From NCBI GenBank assembly GCA_050011815.1, contig JBEKIJ010000010.1, positions 62,001 to 126,000 of the forward strand: a stretch of 64,000 nt of DNA, given 5' to 3'. Of this stretch, positions 1 through 9,182 are shown one piece after another. The translations under genes were made by a program, and so were the position numbers. The notes beneath the pieces were generated by a model. The model was not told the origin of the DNA. It saw only the letters and a program-made list of their open reading frames with translations, and made no database searches. The DNA comes from Chersky-840 sp050011815 (GTDB taxonomy: Bacteria > Actinomycetota > Acidimicrobiia > Acidimicrobiales > UBA8190). The stretch's first letter is position 1. The number at the start of each line of letters is the position of its first letter.

Positions 1-873
1 GGCTCGCGCGTGGTACGCGGGACCAAACGCGAAGTGATCTCGCGCTGCTACAACTTCCTGCTGCGCACCACGTTGGCCGCCGGGTTCTCCGACGCCCAGT
101 GCGGGTTCAAGGCGATCCGCGCCGACCGGGCCCGGGCCCTCGTGCCGCTGGTCAAGGACACGGGGTGGTTCTTCGACACCGAGCTCCTCTTCCTGGCCGA
201 GCGGGCCGGCATGCGCATCCACGAGGTCCCCGTGGACTGGGTCGACGACCCTGACTCGCGCGTCGACATCGCCTCCACCGTTCGCGCCGACCTCAAGGGC
301 GTGGCCCGCCTGGTGCGCGCCCTGGCCACGGGGAGACTCCCGCTCGCCACCCTGTTGGAATCGACGGCCGCCGAGCAGGCGGTCCAGGCGCGCCCGGGCC
401 TGTTCGCACAATTGGCGCGCTTCTCCGCCATCGGGGTGCTGAGCACGGTTGCCTACGTGCTCCTCTACCTGGTGCTGCGCACCGGCATGCCCGCCCAGGG
501 GGCAAATGCGTCGGCCCTGCTGGTCACGGCGGTGGCCAACACGGCGTTGAACCGCCGCCTGACGTTCGGGGTCCGGACCCGCAAGGCCCACCTTCGCCAT
601 CAGCTGCAGGGCATCGTCGTCTTCGCCGTGGGCCTGGCCCTCACGAGCGGCGCGCTGGCCGTGCTGCACGGCCTCGCGCCCCACGCCGGGCGGGGCCTCG
701 AGGTCGCCGTCCTGGTGGCCGCGGGCGCAATCGCCACCGCCGTGCGCTTCGTGGCCTTCCGGTCCTGGGTGTTCCCCGGGGCGCCAGGCCCACCGCACCG
801 GTCCGTCTTGACCTGCTCCGCAACCCCGTCCCCACCGACCCCGTCCGCACCGATCCCGTGGAGACCACGATGA
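1..873 (+). CDS. GT2 polyprenyl-phosphate glycosyltransferase fused to GtrA membrane domain (5' partial)
   Basis: The reading frame is open from the first base, so the N-terminus lies outside the window. The first ~120 visible residues are the C-terminal part of a DPM1/YkcC-type family 2 glycosyltransferase (QCGFKA, FFDTELLFLAER and HEVPVDWVDDPDSRV). A GtrA-like domain with about four membrane helices follows (residues ~130-255, with NTALNRRLTF and FRSWVF). Such proteins load a sugar onto polyprenyl phosphate and help present the lipid-linked sugar at the outer face of the membrane. The stop overlaps the next gene's start as ATGA, so the two are translationally coupled. The Pro/Ser-rich C-terminal tail looks dispensable. 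Confidence 0.85.
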   Translation, partial: GSRVVRGTKREVISRCYNFLLRTTLAAGFSDAQCGFKAIRADRARALVPLVKDTGWFFDTELLFLAERAGMRIHEVPVDWVDDPDSRVDIASTVRADLKGVARLVRALATGRLPLATLLESTAAEQAVQARPGLFAQLARFSAIGVLSTVAYVLLYLVLRTGMPAQGANASALLVTAVANTALNRRLTFGVRTRKAHLRHQLQGIVVFAVGLALTSGALAVLHGLAPHAGRGLEVAVLVAAGAIATAVRFVAFRSWVFPGAPGPPHRSVLTCSATPSPPTPSAPIPWRPR

Positions 874-3056
874 CGACCGACGTCCTTCCCATCGACCCCA
901 TCGTCGAGGAGCCCGGCGACGAGCTCTTCGTGTCCGAGGAGCCCGAGGCCCGCCGACCCGACGGCGTCGTGCGTCGAGCGTGGCGGGGGCGGCCCGACGA
1001 CCCGGCCTGGGTGCGTCCCGCCCTGGTGGCCCTGCTGCTCGGAACCGCGGTGCTCTACCTGTGGGACCTGGGCGCATCGGGCTGGGCGAACTCCTTCTAT
1101 TCGGCCGCGGTGCAGGCCGGTTCCAAGAGTTGGAAGGCGTTCTTCTTCGGATCGTCGGACGCGTCGAACTTCATCACCGTCGACAAACCCCCCGCCTCCT
1201 TGTGGGTCATGGAGATCTCGGCTCGGCTCTTCGGCCTCAACGCGTGGAGCATCCTCGTCCCCCAGGCGCTCGAGGGCGTGGCGTCGGTAGCGGTGCTCTA
1301 CGCGGCGGTGCGGCGCTCGTTCCGTCCCGGAGCCGCACTCCTGGCCGGCCTGGTGCTCGCCACCACACCGGTGGCGGCGCTCATGTTCCGCTACAACAAC
1401 CCCGACGCGCTGCTCGTGCTCCTGCTCACCGTGGCGACCTATGCCACGGTGCGAGCCCTCGAACGCGCCAACACGTGGTGGCTGGTCCTGGCCATGAGCG
1501 CGGTGGGGACGGGATTCATCACCAAGATGCTGCAAGCCTTCCTCGTCGTCCCCGCCATGGTCCTCGTCTACCTGCTGGCGGCGCCGACCCCGCTGCGTCG
1601 CCGGCTGGTCCAACTCGGTGTCGGCGCCGTGGCTCTGGTGGTGTCGGCGGGCTGGTGGGTGGCGATCGTCCAACTCACTCCCGCCGCCGACCGGCCCTAC
1701 ATCGGCGGATCTCAGGACAACAACCTCTTGAACCTCATCTTCGGGTACAACGGGCTCGGACGGCTCTCGGGCGCCGAGAGCGGGAGCGTGGGCGGCGCCG
1801 GCGCGGTGGGGTCGCGTTGGGGACCGACGGGCCTGCTCCGTTTCTTCGGCTCCGAATTCGGGACCCAGATCTCCTGGCTCATCCCCGCGGCGTTGATCCT
1901 GGCGCTGTCGTCGCTGTGGCTGTGGCGGCGACGGCCCCGGACCGACCGCGCCCGCAGCTCCCTGCTGTTGTGGAGCGCCTCGCTGGTCGTGACCGTGGTG
2001 GTCATCAGCCTCGCCAAGGGGATCATCCATCCCTATTACTCGGTGGCCGCCGCCCCGGCCATCGGCGCCATGGTGGGCATCGGCGGCTCGGCCCTGTGGG
2101 AGAGGCGAAGCCACGTCGGTGCCCGGGTGGCGCTGGCGGTGGCGCTGGCGGCGACGGCGGTGTGGTCCTTCGTACTGCTCGATCGCGCCCCGCAATGGAT
2201 GCCGTGGCTGGCGCCGGCGGTGTTGGCCCTGGGCCTCGGCTGCGCCCTGTTCCTCGTGGTCGCGCCTCGGTTGCGGGGCCGGGCCGCGCTGGCCTTCGGC
2301 GTGGTGGGGGTGTGCGCCGCCCTGGCGGGCCCCGCCGCCTACGCCCTCGACACCGCTCTCACGCCGCACTCCGGAGCGATCCCCTCGGCCGGGCCGGCGA
2401 GCGCATCGGGGCCCGGAGGTGCACCTGGTCTTCCCGGTGGCACCTTCGGCGGGGCCCCCGGCGCCAACCTCGGCGCCCTTCCCGGTGCCGCCGGTGCCGG
2501 GGGTGCGCCATCGCCAGGAGGTGGCGGCTCGGTGCCCTCGGGCCTCGGCGCCGGTCGGGGTGCGTTCACCGGCCCCCCCACAGCCGGTGGCGGCTTCCCG
2601 AGCGGATCGCCCCCGACCCGTGGATCAGGGCCAGCACCGGGGGCACGACGAGCGTCGGGGGCCAACGCCGGTCGACCCGGGGGCGCCGTGGGCGCAGGGG
2701 GATTCCTGTCGATCAGCACTCCGGGCAGCAAGCTGGTGAAGGCTCTCGAGTCCAACGCCGGCAGGTACACCTGGGTGGCCGCCACCGTGAACTCGAATTC
2801 GGCGGCGGGGTACCAGCTCGCCACCGATGACCCGGTGATGGCGATCGGCGGGTTCAACGGCACCGACCCGGCCCCGACCCTGGCGCAGTTCGAGCGCGAC
2901 GTCGCCGACAAGAAGATCCACTACTTCATCTCCGGTGGGGGTGGGATCGGGAGCGGGAGCTCGGGATCGACCGCCGGACAGATCACCCAGTGGGTCGAGA
3001 GCCACTTCACCGCCGAGACGCTCAACGGCACCACGGTCTACGACCTGGCCCGCTGA
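870..3056 (+). CDS. GT39 (ArnT/PMT-like, YkcB-type) membrane glycosyltransferase
   Basis: A 728-residue polytopic membrane protein. ATG at 870 is chosen because it overlaps the upstream stop as ATGA; an in-frame GTG at 858 is possible. The first extracytoplasmic loop carries ITVDKPPASLWV, the acidic-loop motif of the PMT/ArnT clan, and about ten further helices extend to residue ~490. A Gly/Pro/Ala/Ser-rich low-complexity linker (~residues 500-610) leads to a C-terminal globular domain of about 120 residues (AIGGFNGTDPAPTL, HYFISGGGG). It probably transfers a sugar from the polyprenyl-phosphate donor made by the upstream GT2-GtrA enzyme, as proposed for B. subtilis ykcC-ykcB. The acceptor cannot be deduced. 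Confidence 0.85.
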   Translation: MTTDVLPIDPIVEEPGDELFVSEEPEARRPDGVVRRAWRGRPDDPAWVRPALVALLLGTAVLYLWDLGASGWANSFYSAAVQAGSKSWKAFFFGSSDASNFITVDKPPASLWVMEISARLFGLNAWSILVPQALEGVASVAVLYAAVRRSFRPGAALLAGLVLATTPVAALMFRYNNPDALLVLLLTVATYATVRALERANTWWLVLAMSAVGTGFITKMLQAFLVVPAMVLVYLLAAPTPLRRRLVQLGVGAVALVVSAGWWVAIVQLTPAADRPYIGGSQDNNLLNLIFGYNGLGRLSGAESGSVGGAGAVGSRWGPTGLLRFFGSEFGTQISWLIPAALILALSSLWLWRRRPRTDRARSSLLLWSASLVVTVVVISLAKGIIHPYYSVAAAPAIGAMVGIGGSALWERRSHVGARVALAVALAATAVWSFVLLDRAPQWMPWLAPAVLALGLGCALFLVVAPRLRGRAALAFGVVGVCAALAGPAAYALDTALTPHSGAIPSAGPASASGPGGAPGLPGGTFGGAPGANLGALPGAAGAGGAPSPGGGGSVPSGLGAGRGAFTGPPTAGGGFPSGSPPTRGSGPAPGARRASGANAGRPGGAVGAGGFLSISTPGSKLVKALESNAGRYTWVAATVNSNSAAGYQLATDDPVMAIGGFNGTDPAPTLAQFERDVADKKIHYFISGGGGIGSGSSGSTAGQITQWVESHFTAETLNGTTVYDLAR

Positions 3057-3092
3057 TCGAGATGCCTTGTGGCCCGGGCAGGGCGAGGCGCC

Positions 3093-3848
3093 TCAGCCGC
3101 CCCCGTCCACGGTGATCACCTGGCCGGTGAGGTAGCCCGCTTCCTCCGAGCACAGAAAGCGCACCACCGCCGCGACGTCCTCGGGCCGGCACACCCGTCC
3201 GAAGGCGGCGCCGGCGTCCATGGTCGAGATGTCGTCGACCCCCATGGCCCGGACCAGCCTGCGGCCCATCTCGGTGACCACGAGCCCGGGCGCCACCACG
3301 TTGACGTGGATACCGTGACGACGCTCCTCTTTGGCCAGGGTCATGGCCAAGGCCTCGAGGGCGGCTTTGCCCATGTTGTAGGGGGCGCTGTTGGGCGCCA
3401 GGAGCTTGGCCGCCACGCTGGACACGAACACCACGTCCCCCCGGGCCTGGCTCCGCATCCCCGGCACAACCAGTCGGCACAGGTGATGGGCGCCGAAGGC
3501 GTGCACGGCGACCACGCGCTCCAACTCGGCGGGGTCGGTGTCGACCACGGTGTGCCCCCGGCTGGCGATACCGGCCGAGTGGACCAGCGTGTCGATGGCC
3601 CCGAAGTCCTCGAGGACCGAGTCCACCATGGCCCGGTCCTCGTCTGCCGACTCCACGCTGGCCGCATAGGCACGGGCGCGCCGACCGAGGGCCTCGATGT
3701 CCTGCACCGTCTGCGCCGCGGCCTCGCGGTCGCGGCGGTAGTTGACCGCCACGTCGAACCCGTCGCCGGCCAGGGCCAGCGCGCAGGCGCGCCCGATCCC
3801 CCGGCTGCCTCCGGTGACGAGCGCGACCCTCCCCTCGGCCCGGTCCAC
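3093..3848 (-). CDS. Short-chain dehydrogenase/reductase (FabG-like)
   Basis: A 251-residue classical SDR. The cofactor-binding motif TGGSRGIGRA is at residues 12-21, HSAG at 90-93, catalytic serines at 143/144 and YNMGK (Tyr157, Lys161) follows. The C-terminal GYLTGQVITVDGGG is typical of FabG-type enzymes. An Asn-Tyr-Arg-Arg segment after the second strand suggests preference for NADP(H). It ends 36 bases from the convergent GT39 gene and lies 9 bases downstream of the DUF35-type gene on the same strand, so the two are probably co-transcribed. The likely substrate is a beta-hydroxyacyl or other lipid-derived alcohol, inferred from the neighbourhood only. Confidence 0.85.
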   Translation of the reverse strand: MDRAEGRVALVTGGSRGIGRACALALAGDGFDVAVNYRRDREAAAQTVQDIEALGRRARAYAASVESADEDRAMVDSVLEDFGAIDTLVHSAGIASRGHTVVDTDPAELERVVAVHAFGAHHLCRLVVPGMRSQARGDVVFVSSVAAKLLAPNSAPYNMGKAALEALAMTLAKEERRHGIHVNVVAPGLVVTEMGRRLVRAMGVDDISTMDAGAAFGRVCRPEDVAAVVRFLCSEEAGYLTGQVITVDGGG

Positions 3849-3857
3849 GGAGGCCGG

Positions 3858-4268
3858 TCAGGCCGCGGGCCGGAACATCGGCACGTGGAGGCCCTCGCCG
3901 ACGTCGGTGATCTCCAACCGCAGCGCCATCCCCGCCCGGAGATCGTCGAACTCGCACCCGACGACGTTGGTCATCATGCGGGGCCCCTCGGCCAGGTCGA
4001 CGACCGCGGCGACATAGGGCACCCGCTCGTTGAAGGGGGGCAGGTCGTTCTGGTGCACGATCGACCATGTGTAGAGCGTGGCGTCCCCGCTGGCCTGCTC
4101 CCACGACACCGTGTCGGCCCCGCAGCGCGGGCAAAAGGGCCGCGGGTAGTAGTGCGCCTCGCCGCAGGTCGAGCACCTCATCAAGAGGAGGCGCCCCTCG
4201 GCCGCCGCGTCCCACCACGGCTGGGTGAAGTCGTCGGGAGTGGGGAGATCGAAGCGGGTCGTCGCCAT
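3858..4268 (-). CDS. DUF35/OB-fold protein with N-terminal zinc ribbon (acyl-CoA-associated)
   Basis: A 136-residue protein. The ATG at 4268 is chosen because the recognisable sequence (MATTRFDLPTPDDFTQPWWD) begins there. A rubredoxin-like zinc ribbon (CSTCGEAHYYPRPFCPRCG, four Cys in two CxxC pairs) precedes an OB-fold domain containing YTWSIVHQ, PYVAAVVDL and GPRMMTNVVG. In actinobacteria these proteins commonly pair with thiolase-like or dehydrogenase enzymes of sterol and fatty-acid degradation, where the OB-fold is thought to bind acyl-CoA. No thiolase partner is visible here. It probably shares a transcript with the SDR downstream. Confidence 0.85.
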   Translation of the reverse strand: MATTRFDLPTPDDFTQPWWDAAAEGRLLLMRCSTCGEAHYYPRPFCPRCGADTVSWEQASGDATLYTWSIVHQNDLPPFNERVPYVAAVVDLAEGPRMMTNVVGCEFDDLRAGMALRLEITDVGEGLHVPMFRPAA

Positions 4269-4466
4269 CGTGTCTGCCTCGTTCGCTGAATGGAGTGCCG
4301 TCGTCGTGGGTGCCCGGGGCGGGCCTCGCGAGGCCCTTCGCCGTGTTGACCCTGGCGAGCGCCATCGGCCATGCTGCCCGGGTTCCAGATCCGTCGTCAA
4401 CGTGACGCGGGAGCCCACGTCGCACGTCGGGCCCGAGGCTGTGAAGCAGAAGTAGGAGGACACCTG

Positions 4467-5372
4467 ATGGGCATGCTCGAGGGGAAGACCGCCATCGTGA
4501 GCGGCGCCGGCCGAGGGATCGGGCGCGAGGAGGCCATCCTGCTCGCCGCGGAAGGTGCCAAGGTCGTCGTGAACGACGTCGGCGCCTCACGGGCCGGCGA
4601 GGGCAACGACGTGCACCCCGCCGAGCAGACCGTCCAGGACATCAAGGCGGCCGGTGGCGAGGCTCTGCTCAACAGCAGCGACGTGAGCTCGTGGGCCGGG
4701 GCCGAGGCCCTGGTGGCCCAGGCCGTCGACGCATGGGGCAAGCTCGACATCCTCGTCAACAACGCCGGGATCCTCCGGGACAAGATGAGCTTCAACATGG
4801 ACGAGTCCGACTGGGACGACGTCATCCGGGTCCACCTCAAGGGCCACTTCGCCTTGTCGCACTTCGCCGCCGTCCACTGGCGCAACCGGGCCAAGGCGGG
4901 AGAGGACGTGTCGGGGCGCATCATCAACACCGCGTCGGAGGCGGGCCTCTTCGGCAACGCCGGCCAGGCCAACTACGGAGCCGCCAAGGCCGGCATCGCG
5001 GCCATGACCATCATCTTGGGCCGCGAGCTCGAGCGCTACGGCGTGACGGTGAACGCCATCTCCCCCCGGGCCCGGACCCGGATGACCGAGGACCTCTTCG
5101 GCGACATGGCCAAGGCCGAGGAGGGCAAGTTCGACGCCTTCGGGCCCGAGAACGTGGCTCCGCTCGTGGCCTTCTTGGCGTCGGACGAGGCCGCCGACGT
5201 GAACGGGCAGAACTTCGTCGTCTTCGGCGGGTCGGTGTGGGTGATGCAGGGATGGCAGCCAGCGGGCAGTCTCAAGCGCGACTCGGGGTGGACGCCCAAG
5301 GAGCTGGCCGACAACAAGTCCACCCTCTTCGCCACCCGCGCCTCGGGCTTGCCGCCCTTCAGCTTCTTCTGA
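4467..5372 (+). CDS. SDR family 3-hydroxyacyl-CoA dehydrogenase-like protein
   Basis: A 301-residue SDR. The start at 4467 has a strong AGGAGG nine bases upstream. The Rossmann motif is SGAGRGIGREE (residues 12-22), NNAGILRDKMSF is at 98-109, catalytic Ser157 is in NTASEAG, and Tyr170/Lys174 lie in QANYGAAKAG. GILRDxSF is characteristic of the dehydrogenase domain of peroxisomal multifunctional enzyme type 2, which oxidises (3R)-hydroxyacyl-CoA. The C-terminus after GPENVAPLVAFLAS is longer than in FabG. It is divergent from the DUF35/SDR pair. Role in beta-oxidation is likely; chain or sterol specificity is not deducible. Confidence 0.88.
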   Translation: MGMLEGKTAIVSGAGRGIGREEAILLAAEGAKVVVNDVGASRAGEGNDVHPAEQTVQDIKAAGGEALLNSSDVSSWAGAEALVAQAVDAWGKLDILVNNAGILRDKMSFNMDESDWDDVIRVHLKGHFALSHFAAVHWRNRAKAGEDVSGRIINTASEAGLFGNAGQANYGAAKAGIAAMTIILGRELERYGVTVNAISPRARTRMTEDLFGDMAKAEEGKFDAFGPENVAPLVAFLASDEAADVNGQNFVVFGGSVWVMQGWQPAGSLKRDSGWTPKELADNKSTLFATRASGLPPFSFF

Positions 5373-5628
5373 TCCCTCCCCCCGGTGGCGCTCAGAGCCC
5401 GCGTCGGGGGCGCGGAGCCTCCGCAGCGCTGACGCCCGGCTCGAAGCCCCGGCTCGGTCGGGGCTCTCGGCGGGAATGCCGCGCCCTCGTCCCGACGCCG
5501 TTCGCGGTCCCCGGGGAGCCGGGGTGCGGTCCCTGACGGGAATGTCAGGTACGGCGGCGGGGATCCGGTTAACCTCTGGCAGCCCGACGGGGAGCGGCGC
5601 ACCGATTCAAAAGGGGAGGCCCAGGAAG

Positions 5629-6183
5629 ATGCTCGGACTTTACGCACACAAGGCGGTCAGCGGGATCCCGCACCAGGGACGACACCGGACGACACGCGTG
5701 GTCGCCGTCGCCGTCGTGGCGGCCCTCTCGTTGGGCATGGCGGCCTGCAGCAGCTCGCCCGCCGCCCCGACCTACAACCCCACCACGGCGAAGGCTGACA
5801 TCGCCGCCTCGTACAACACCCTGTTCCACTTCAAGACGGGGACCCTGGCTTCCAAAGAAGCCGTCATCCAGAACGGGAAGTCACTGGCCGCCGCCATGAG
5901 CCAGGCCCTGGCCTCGTCCGAGGCCAGTGCGGCCGACGGCGCCAAGGTCGACAGCGTGAGCTTCCTGAGCGCCACGGGATGCAGCGGGAAGTCCCTTCCC
6001 TCTCCGTGCGCCAAGGTCAAGTACGACATCCTCGGCACGTCGGGGACGGCGATCCTGGCCGGGAACACCGGCTACACCGTGCTCACCGGCAGCACCTGGC
6101 AGGTGGCCAAGATCACCATCTGCACGCTCCTCGGCCTCTTCTACACCGCCGAGGGCAAGACCGGCTCGCCTCCGGGCTGCTGA
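5629..6183 (+). CDS. Secreted lipoprotein of unknown function
   Basis: A 184-residue protein. ATG 5629 is chosen because purine-rich GGGGAGG/AGGAAG stretches precede it and a signal peptide begins soon after. A long basic N-region is followed by a hydrophobic stretch (VVAVAVVAALSLGMAACSS) whose AAC is a lipobox. The mature part has a helical N-terminal half (IAASYNTLFHFKTG, SKEAVIQNG) and a C-terminal sheet-like half with Cys pairs (GCSGKSLPSPC, ITICTLLG), resembling small SnoaL/NTF2-type lipoproteins of actinomycetes; that resemblance is not certain. A strong hairpin follows the stop. Confidence 0.75.
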   Translation: MLGLYAHKAVSGIPHQGRHRTTRVVAVAVVAALSLGMAACSSSPAAPTYNPTTAKADIAASYNTLFHFKTGTLASKEAVIQNGKSLAAAMSQALASSEASAADGAKVDSVSFLSATGCSGKSLPSPCAKVKYDILGTSGTAILAGNTGYTVLTGSTWQVAKITICTLLGLFYTAEGKTGSPPGC

Positions 6184-6192
6184 TCTCGCGGG

Positions 6193-6225
6193 AGCTGCTC
6201 CGCCCCCTCGTGGGGTGGAGCAGCT
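6193..6225 (+). terminator. Hairpin terminator-like structure
   Basis: AGCTGCTCC (6193-6201) pairs perfectly with GGAGCAGCT (6217-6225), with further GCCCC/GGGG pairing inside. It starts nine bases after the lipoprotein stop. There is no T-tract, as is common in high-GC actinobacteria. Confidence 0.6.
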
Positions 6226-6359
6226 TCGGCCGGCGGCGAAGGCAGGGCTCAGACACACGGCGTCCGCCGACGGTGAGGCGGGCCCTGTCGCCCTGAGCGA
6301 CGACGCCGGATCGAGCTGAGCGACAACCTCGGGTCCGCGCCCCGAACGGGGGCGGGCTC

Positions 6360-6791
6360 TCAGGCCTTGCTCGGGAGCACCGCCGTCGCCTCGCCGACGA
6401 CCTTCACCTCGCCCTCGCCGTTGGCCAGGCTGCAATCGAGCTCCACCAGGTGGCGGCCGTCTTCGACCCGCTTGCCGGTCACCACGATCTTCGTGGTGAG
6501 CTCCTCGCCGGGCCAGGTCTGGCGGGAGAAGCGCACCTTGTAGTGGGTGACGTTGCCGGGCCCGACGTAGTCGGTGAGGGCCGTGCCGAGCAGGCCCATA
6601 GAGAACATCCCGTGACCGAACACACTGGGCTGTCCGGCCGCGGTGGCCAGGATCTCGTCGTGGTGCATGGGGTTGTAGTCCCCCGACGCGCCGGCATAGC
6701 GCACGAGGTCCGTCCGCGTGAGCGTGTGGCTCGACGCCGGCGCCTCGTCGCCCTCTTTGACGTCCTCGAAGTACCGCGTGGCCTCTCCCAT
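6360..6791 (-). CDS. MaoC-like (R)-specific hydratase/dehydratase
   Basis: A 143-residue single hot-dog-fold protein. The ATG at 6791 begins MGEATRYFEDVKEGDE. The hydratase motif YAGASGDYNPMHHDEILA carries the Asp and His expected for catalysis, followed by VFGHGMFSMGLLG. It resembles the HadB/MaoC type, which hydrates enoyl-CoA or dehydrates 3-hydroxyacyl thioesters. A FAS1-like MaoC-N protein lies at 9716-10213, and HadB-like subunits often work with such a partner (HadAB/HadBC type). Here the two are split by an acyl-CoA dehydrogenase and a DoxX-like gene, so pairing is inferred. Confidence 0.85.
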   Translation of the reverse strand: MGEATRYFEDVKEGDEAPASSHTLTRTDLVRYAGASGDYNPMHHDEILATAAGQPSVFGHGMFSMGLLGTALTDYVGPGNVTHYKVRFSRQTWPGEELTTKIVVTGKRVEDGRHLVELDCSLANGEGEVKVVGEATAVLPSKA

Positions 6792-6888
6792 GTCCGTCCC
6801 TTCTCGCCCGGTTCTCGCAGCTTGGGCGTCGTGTCCGTGCCCTGTCAAACCATCCCGCCCGACCACCGGGGCCGGGCCCGACCGGTCC

Positions 6889-9123
6889 TCAGCCCCCGGG
6901 CTCGGGGTCGCGGGGGAGGCCGAGGATGCGCTCGCCGATGACGTTGCGCTGCACCTCGCTCGTCCCCCCGGCGATGGTCAGGCACAGCGAGGACAGAAAG
7001 CCCTGGCTCCACCGGCCGGCGTCGTCCTCGGTGGTGGCGCTGCGCGGGCCGAGCTGCATGAGCCCGAACTCCTGGAGACGCTGCTCATGTTCGGCGCCGA
7101 GCAGCTTGCGCACGCTCGCCTCGGGTCCGGGCTCGACGCCCGAGACCGAACGGAGCGTGGTCCGGGCCCCGAGGAGCGCCAACGACTGGGCCTCGGCCAG
7201 CAGCCTCCCCACGCCGTCGAGGACCACGGCGTCCTCGGACCCACCGGCTTTGATGCCCTTGAGGATCCCCTCGATCCCGAAGCCCCAGGTGGCGCCGCCC
7301 GCCATCGACACGCGCTCGTTGGCGAGGGTCGTGCGGGCCAGGCGCCATCCGCCGTTGACCTGCCCCACCACACAGTCGTCGGGCACGAAGACGTCGGTGA
7401 AGAACACCTCGTTGAACATCGCCGCGCCCGTGATCTCGCGCAGGGGGCGAACCTCGATCCCCTCGCTGTGCATGTCGACGATGAAATACGTGATGCCCTC
7501 GTGCTTGGCCGCGTCGGGATCGCTCCGGGCCAGACAGATCCCCCAGTCGGCCCGCATGGCGATCGACGTCCACACCTTCTGGCCGTTGAGCACCCAACCC
7601 CCGTCGTGGCGCGTGGCGCGCATGGAGAGGGCGGCAAGATCGCTGCCGGCGCCCGGCTCGCTGAAGAGCTGGCACCACACGAGCTCACCCCGCATCGTGG
7701 GCCCCACCCACCGCTCCTGCTGCTCGGCGCTGCCGTGGGCGATGATGGTGGGCAGCGCCCAGGCGCCCACGGCCAGGTGCGGCCGGTGCACATGGGCGGC
7801 AGCGAGCTCCTCGTCGATCACGAGCTGCTCGACGGGCCCCGCCCCTCGTCCCCACGGCACCGGCCAGTGGGGCGTGAGGAGCCCGGTCTCGACCAGGCGC
7901 CGGCGGCGCTGGTTCGGATCCGACGCCGCCGCCACCTCGGCCACCAAGGCCCGGACCTGCTCCCGGACGCTGTCGGCCTCGTCGGGAAGGTCCAGGACCA
8001 GTCGGCGGCGGCTGCCCTCCAGCGCGGCGCGCGTCGCCTCCACCCGCAAGGCGGTGCTCGGTCCGACGAGCTGGCGCAGCGTCAGGGCCCGGCGCAGCTG
8101 GAGGTGGGCGTCGTGCTCCCAGGTGAAGCCCATGCCGCCCAGGATCTGGATGCAGCCTTTGGCGCATGCGCCGTAGGCGTCGAGGGCGAAGGCCCCGGCC
8201 AGCACGGCGGACAACCGGGCCTGGGCGGCGTCTCCGGCGTCGGCGGCCTGGGCGGCGTCCCACGCCAACGCGGTGACCTGCTCCACGGCCACCAACATGT
8301 CGGCCAGGCGGTGCTTCACGGCCTGGAACTGGCCGATGGGACGACCGAACTGGCGGCGCTCGACGGCGTAGGCGCTGCCCACCTCGAGACACCACCGGGC
8401 CCCCCCGGCGCACTCCGCCGCGGCCAGGACGAGCGCCAGGTCCCGCACCAGGGTGCTCGACACCGAGGGCAGCTGGCGCTCGGGCACCACGACCAGCCGC
8501 TCCACCCCCACCGAGCCCACCCGGCGCGTCGGGTCCAGGCTGGCCAGGGGGGATGCGGTGACGCCGTCGACGTCGAGGTCGATCACACACCACACCACGT
8601 CGCCGTCGCTCCCGGCTCCCGCCGCGTCGGCCACCGTGACCGGGGCCAGGAGCCGCCGGGCCAGGGTGGCGCCCAGCACCGGGCCCACCTGGCCGTGGAC
8701 GTCGAGCGTGCCATCGGCGGCCCGGGCGCCCGCCAGCGTCCCGGCGCCGGGCAGGACCACGGTGGCGGGAAGACTTCCGTCGACCATCGGGGACAACAGG
8801 GCCTTGCGTTGGGCGTCATCGGCTCCGGCCGAGACGATGGCGGCGGCGAGCATGGTCGGCATGGCCGGGCCCGGCATCACGGCCCGGGCCATCTCCTCGA
8901 CGACGACGGCGAGCTCGAGCATGCCGAAGCCCTGCCCGCCGTACTCCTCGGCGACGTGGATGCCCAACCAGCCCTGGGCCGCCAGCTCGCCCCAGAAGGG
9001 GGGCATGGTCTCGGTCTCGGCGTCCAGGAGGGCGCGCGCCACCTCGGGGGGACAGCGCGCCTCGAGCCACCGTCGCACGGTGCGACGCAGCTCCTCGTGG
9101 TCCTCCCCGATGCCGATGGGCAT
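6889..9123 (-). CDS. Double-domain acyl-CoA dehydrogenase (FadE-type)
   Basis: A 744-residue fusion of two acyl-CoA dehydrogenase modules, the length of mycobacterial FadE6/FadE34-like proteins. The N-terminal module (1-~370) includes VAEEYGGQGFGMLE and QFGRPIGQFQAVKHRLADM. The C-terminal module (~375-744) has LFSEPGAGSDLAAL and QKVWTS, and ends with GGTSEVQRNVIGERILGLP. Both parts follow the family layout, with one half probably degenerate at the active site. The product would oxidise an acyl-CoA with FAD; FadE34 acts on the cholesterol side chain, but substrate transfer to this protein is inference. It sits 97 bases upstream of the MaoC gene on the same strand. Confidence 0.9.
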   Translation of the reverse strand: MPIGIGEDHEELRRTVRRWLEARCPPEVARALLDAETETMPPFWGELAAQGWLGIHVAEEYGGQGFGMLELAVVVEEMARAVMPGPAMPTMLAAAIVSAGADDAQRKALLSPMVDGSLPATVVLPGAGTLAGARAADGTLDVHGQVGPVLGATLARRLLAPVTVADAAGAGSDGDVVWCVIDLDVDGVTASPLASLDPTRRVGSVGVERLVVVPERQLPSVSSTLVRDLALVLAAAECAGGARWCLEVGSAYAVERRQFGRPIGQFQAVKHRLADMLVAVEQVTALAWDAAQAADAGDAAQARLSAVLAGAFALDAYGACAKGCIQILGGMGFTWEHDAHLQLRRALTLRQLVGPSTALRVEATRAALEGSRRRLVLDLPDEADSVREQVRALVAEVAAASDPNQRRRRLVETGLLTPHWPVPWGRGAGPVEQLVIDEELAAAHVHRPHLAVGAWALPTIIAHGSAEQQERWVGPTMRGELVWCQLFSEPGAGSDLAALSMRATRHDGGWVLNGQKVWTSIAMRADWGICLARSDPDAAKHEGITYFIVDMHSEGIEVRPLREITGAAMFNEVFFTDVFVPDDCVVGQVNGGWRLARTTLANERVSMAGGATWGFGIEGILKGIKAGGSEDAVVLDGVGRLLAEAQSLALLGARTTLRSVSGVEPGPEASVRKLLGAEHEQRLQEFGLMQLGPRSATTEDDAGRWSQGFLSSLCLTIAGGTSEVQRNVIGERILGLPRDPEPGG

Positions 9124-9182
9124 GCTCTGGCTCCCCTATCCGGTGTGTCGTCGTGCCGGTGTCGTCGTGCCGTCTCGGCCGC

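Noticed and set aside
600..2369. 589-codon open frame on the minus strand opposite the glycosyltransferase genes
   Set aside because: His/Gln/Arg-rich composition is the mirror of GC-rich coding on the other strand, with no domain and no ribosome site.
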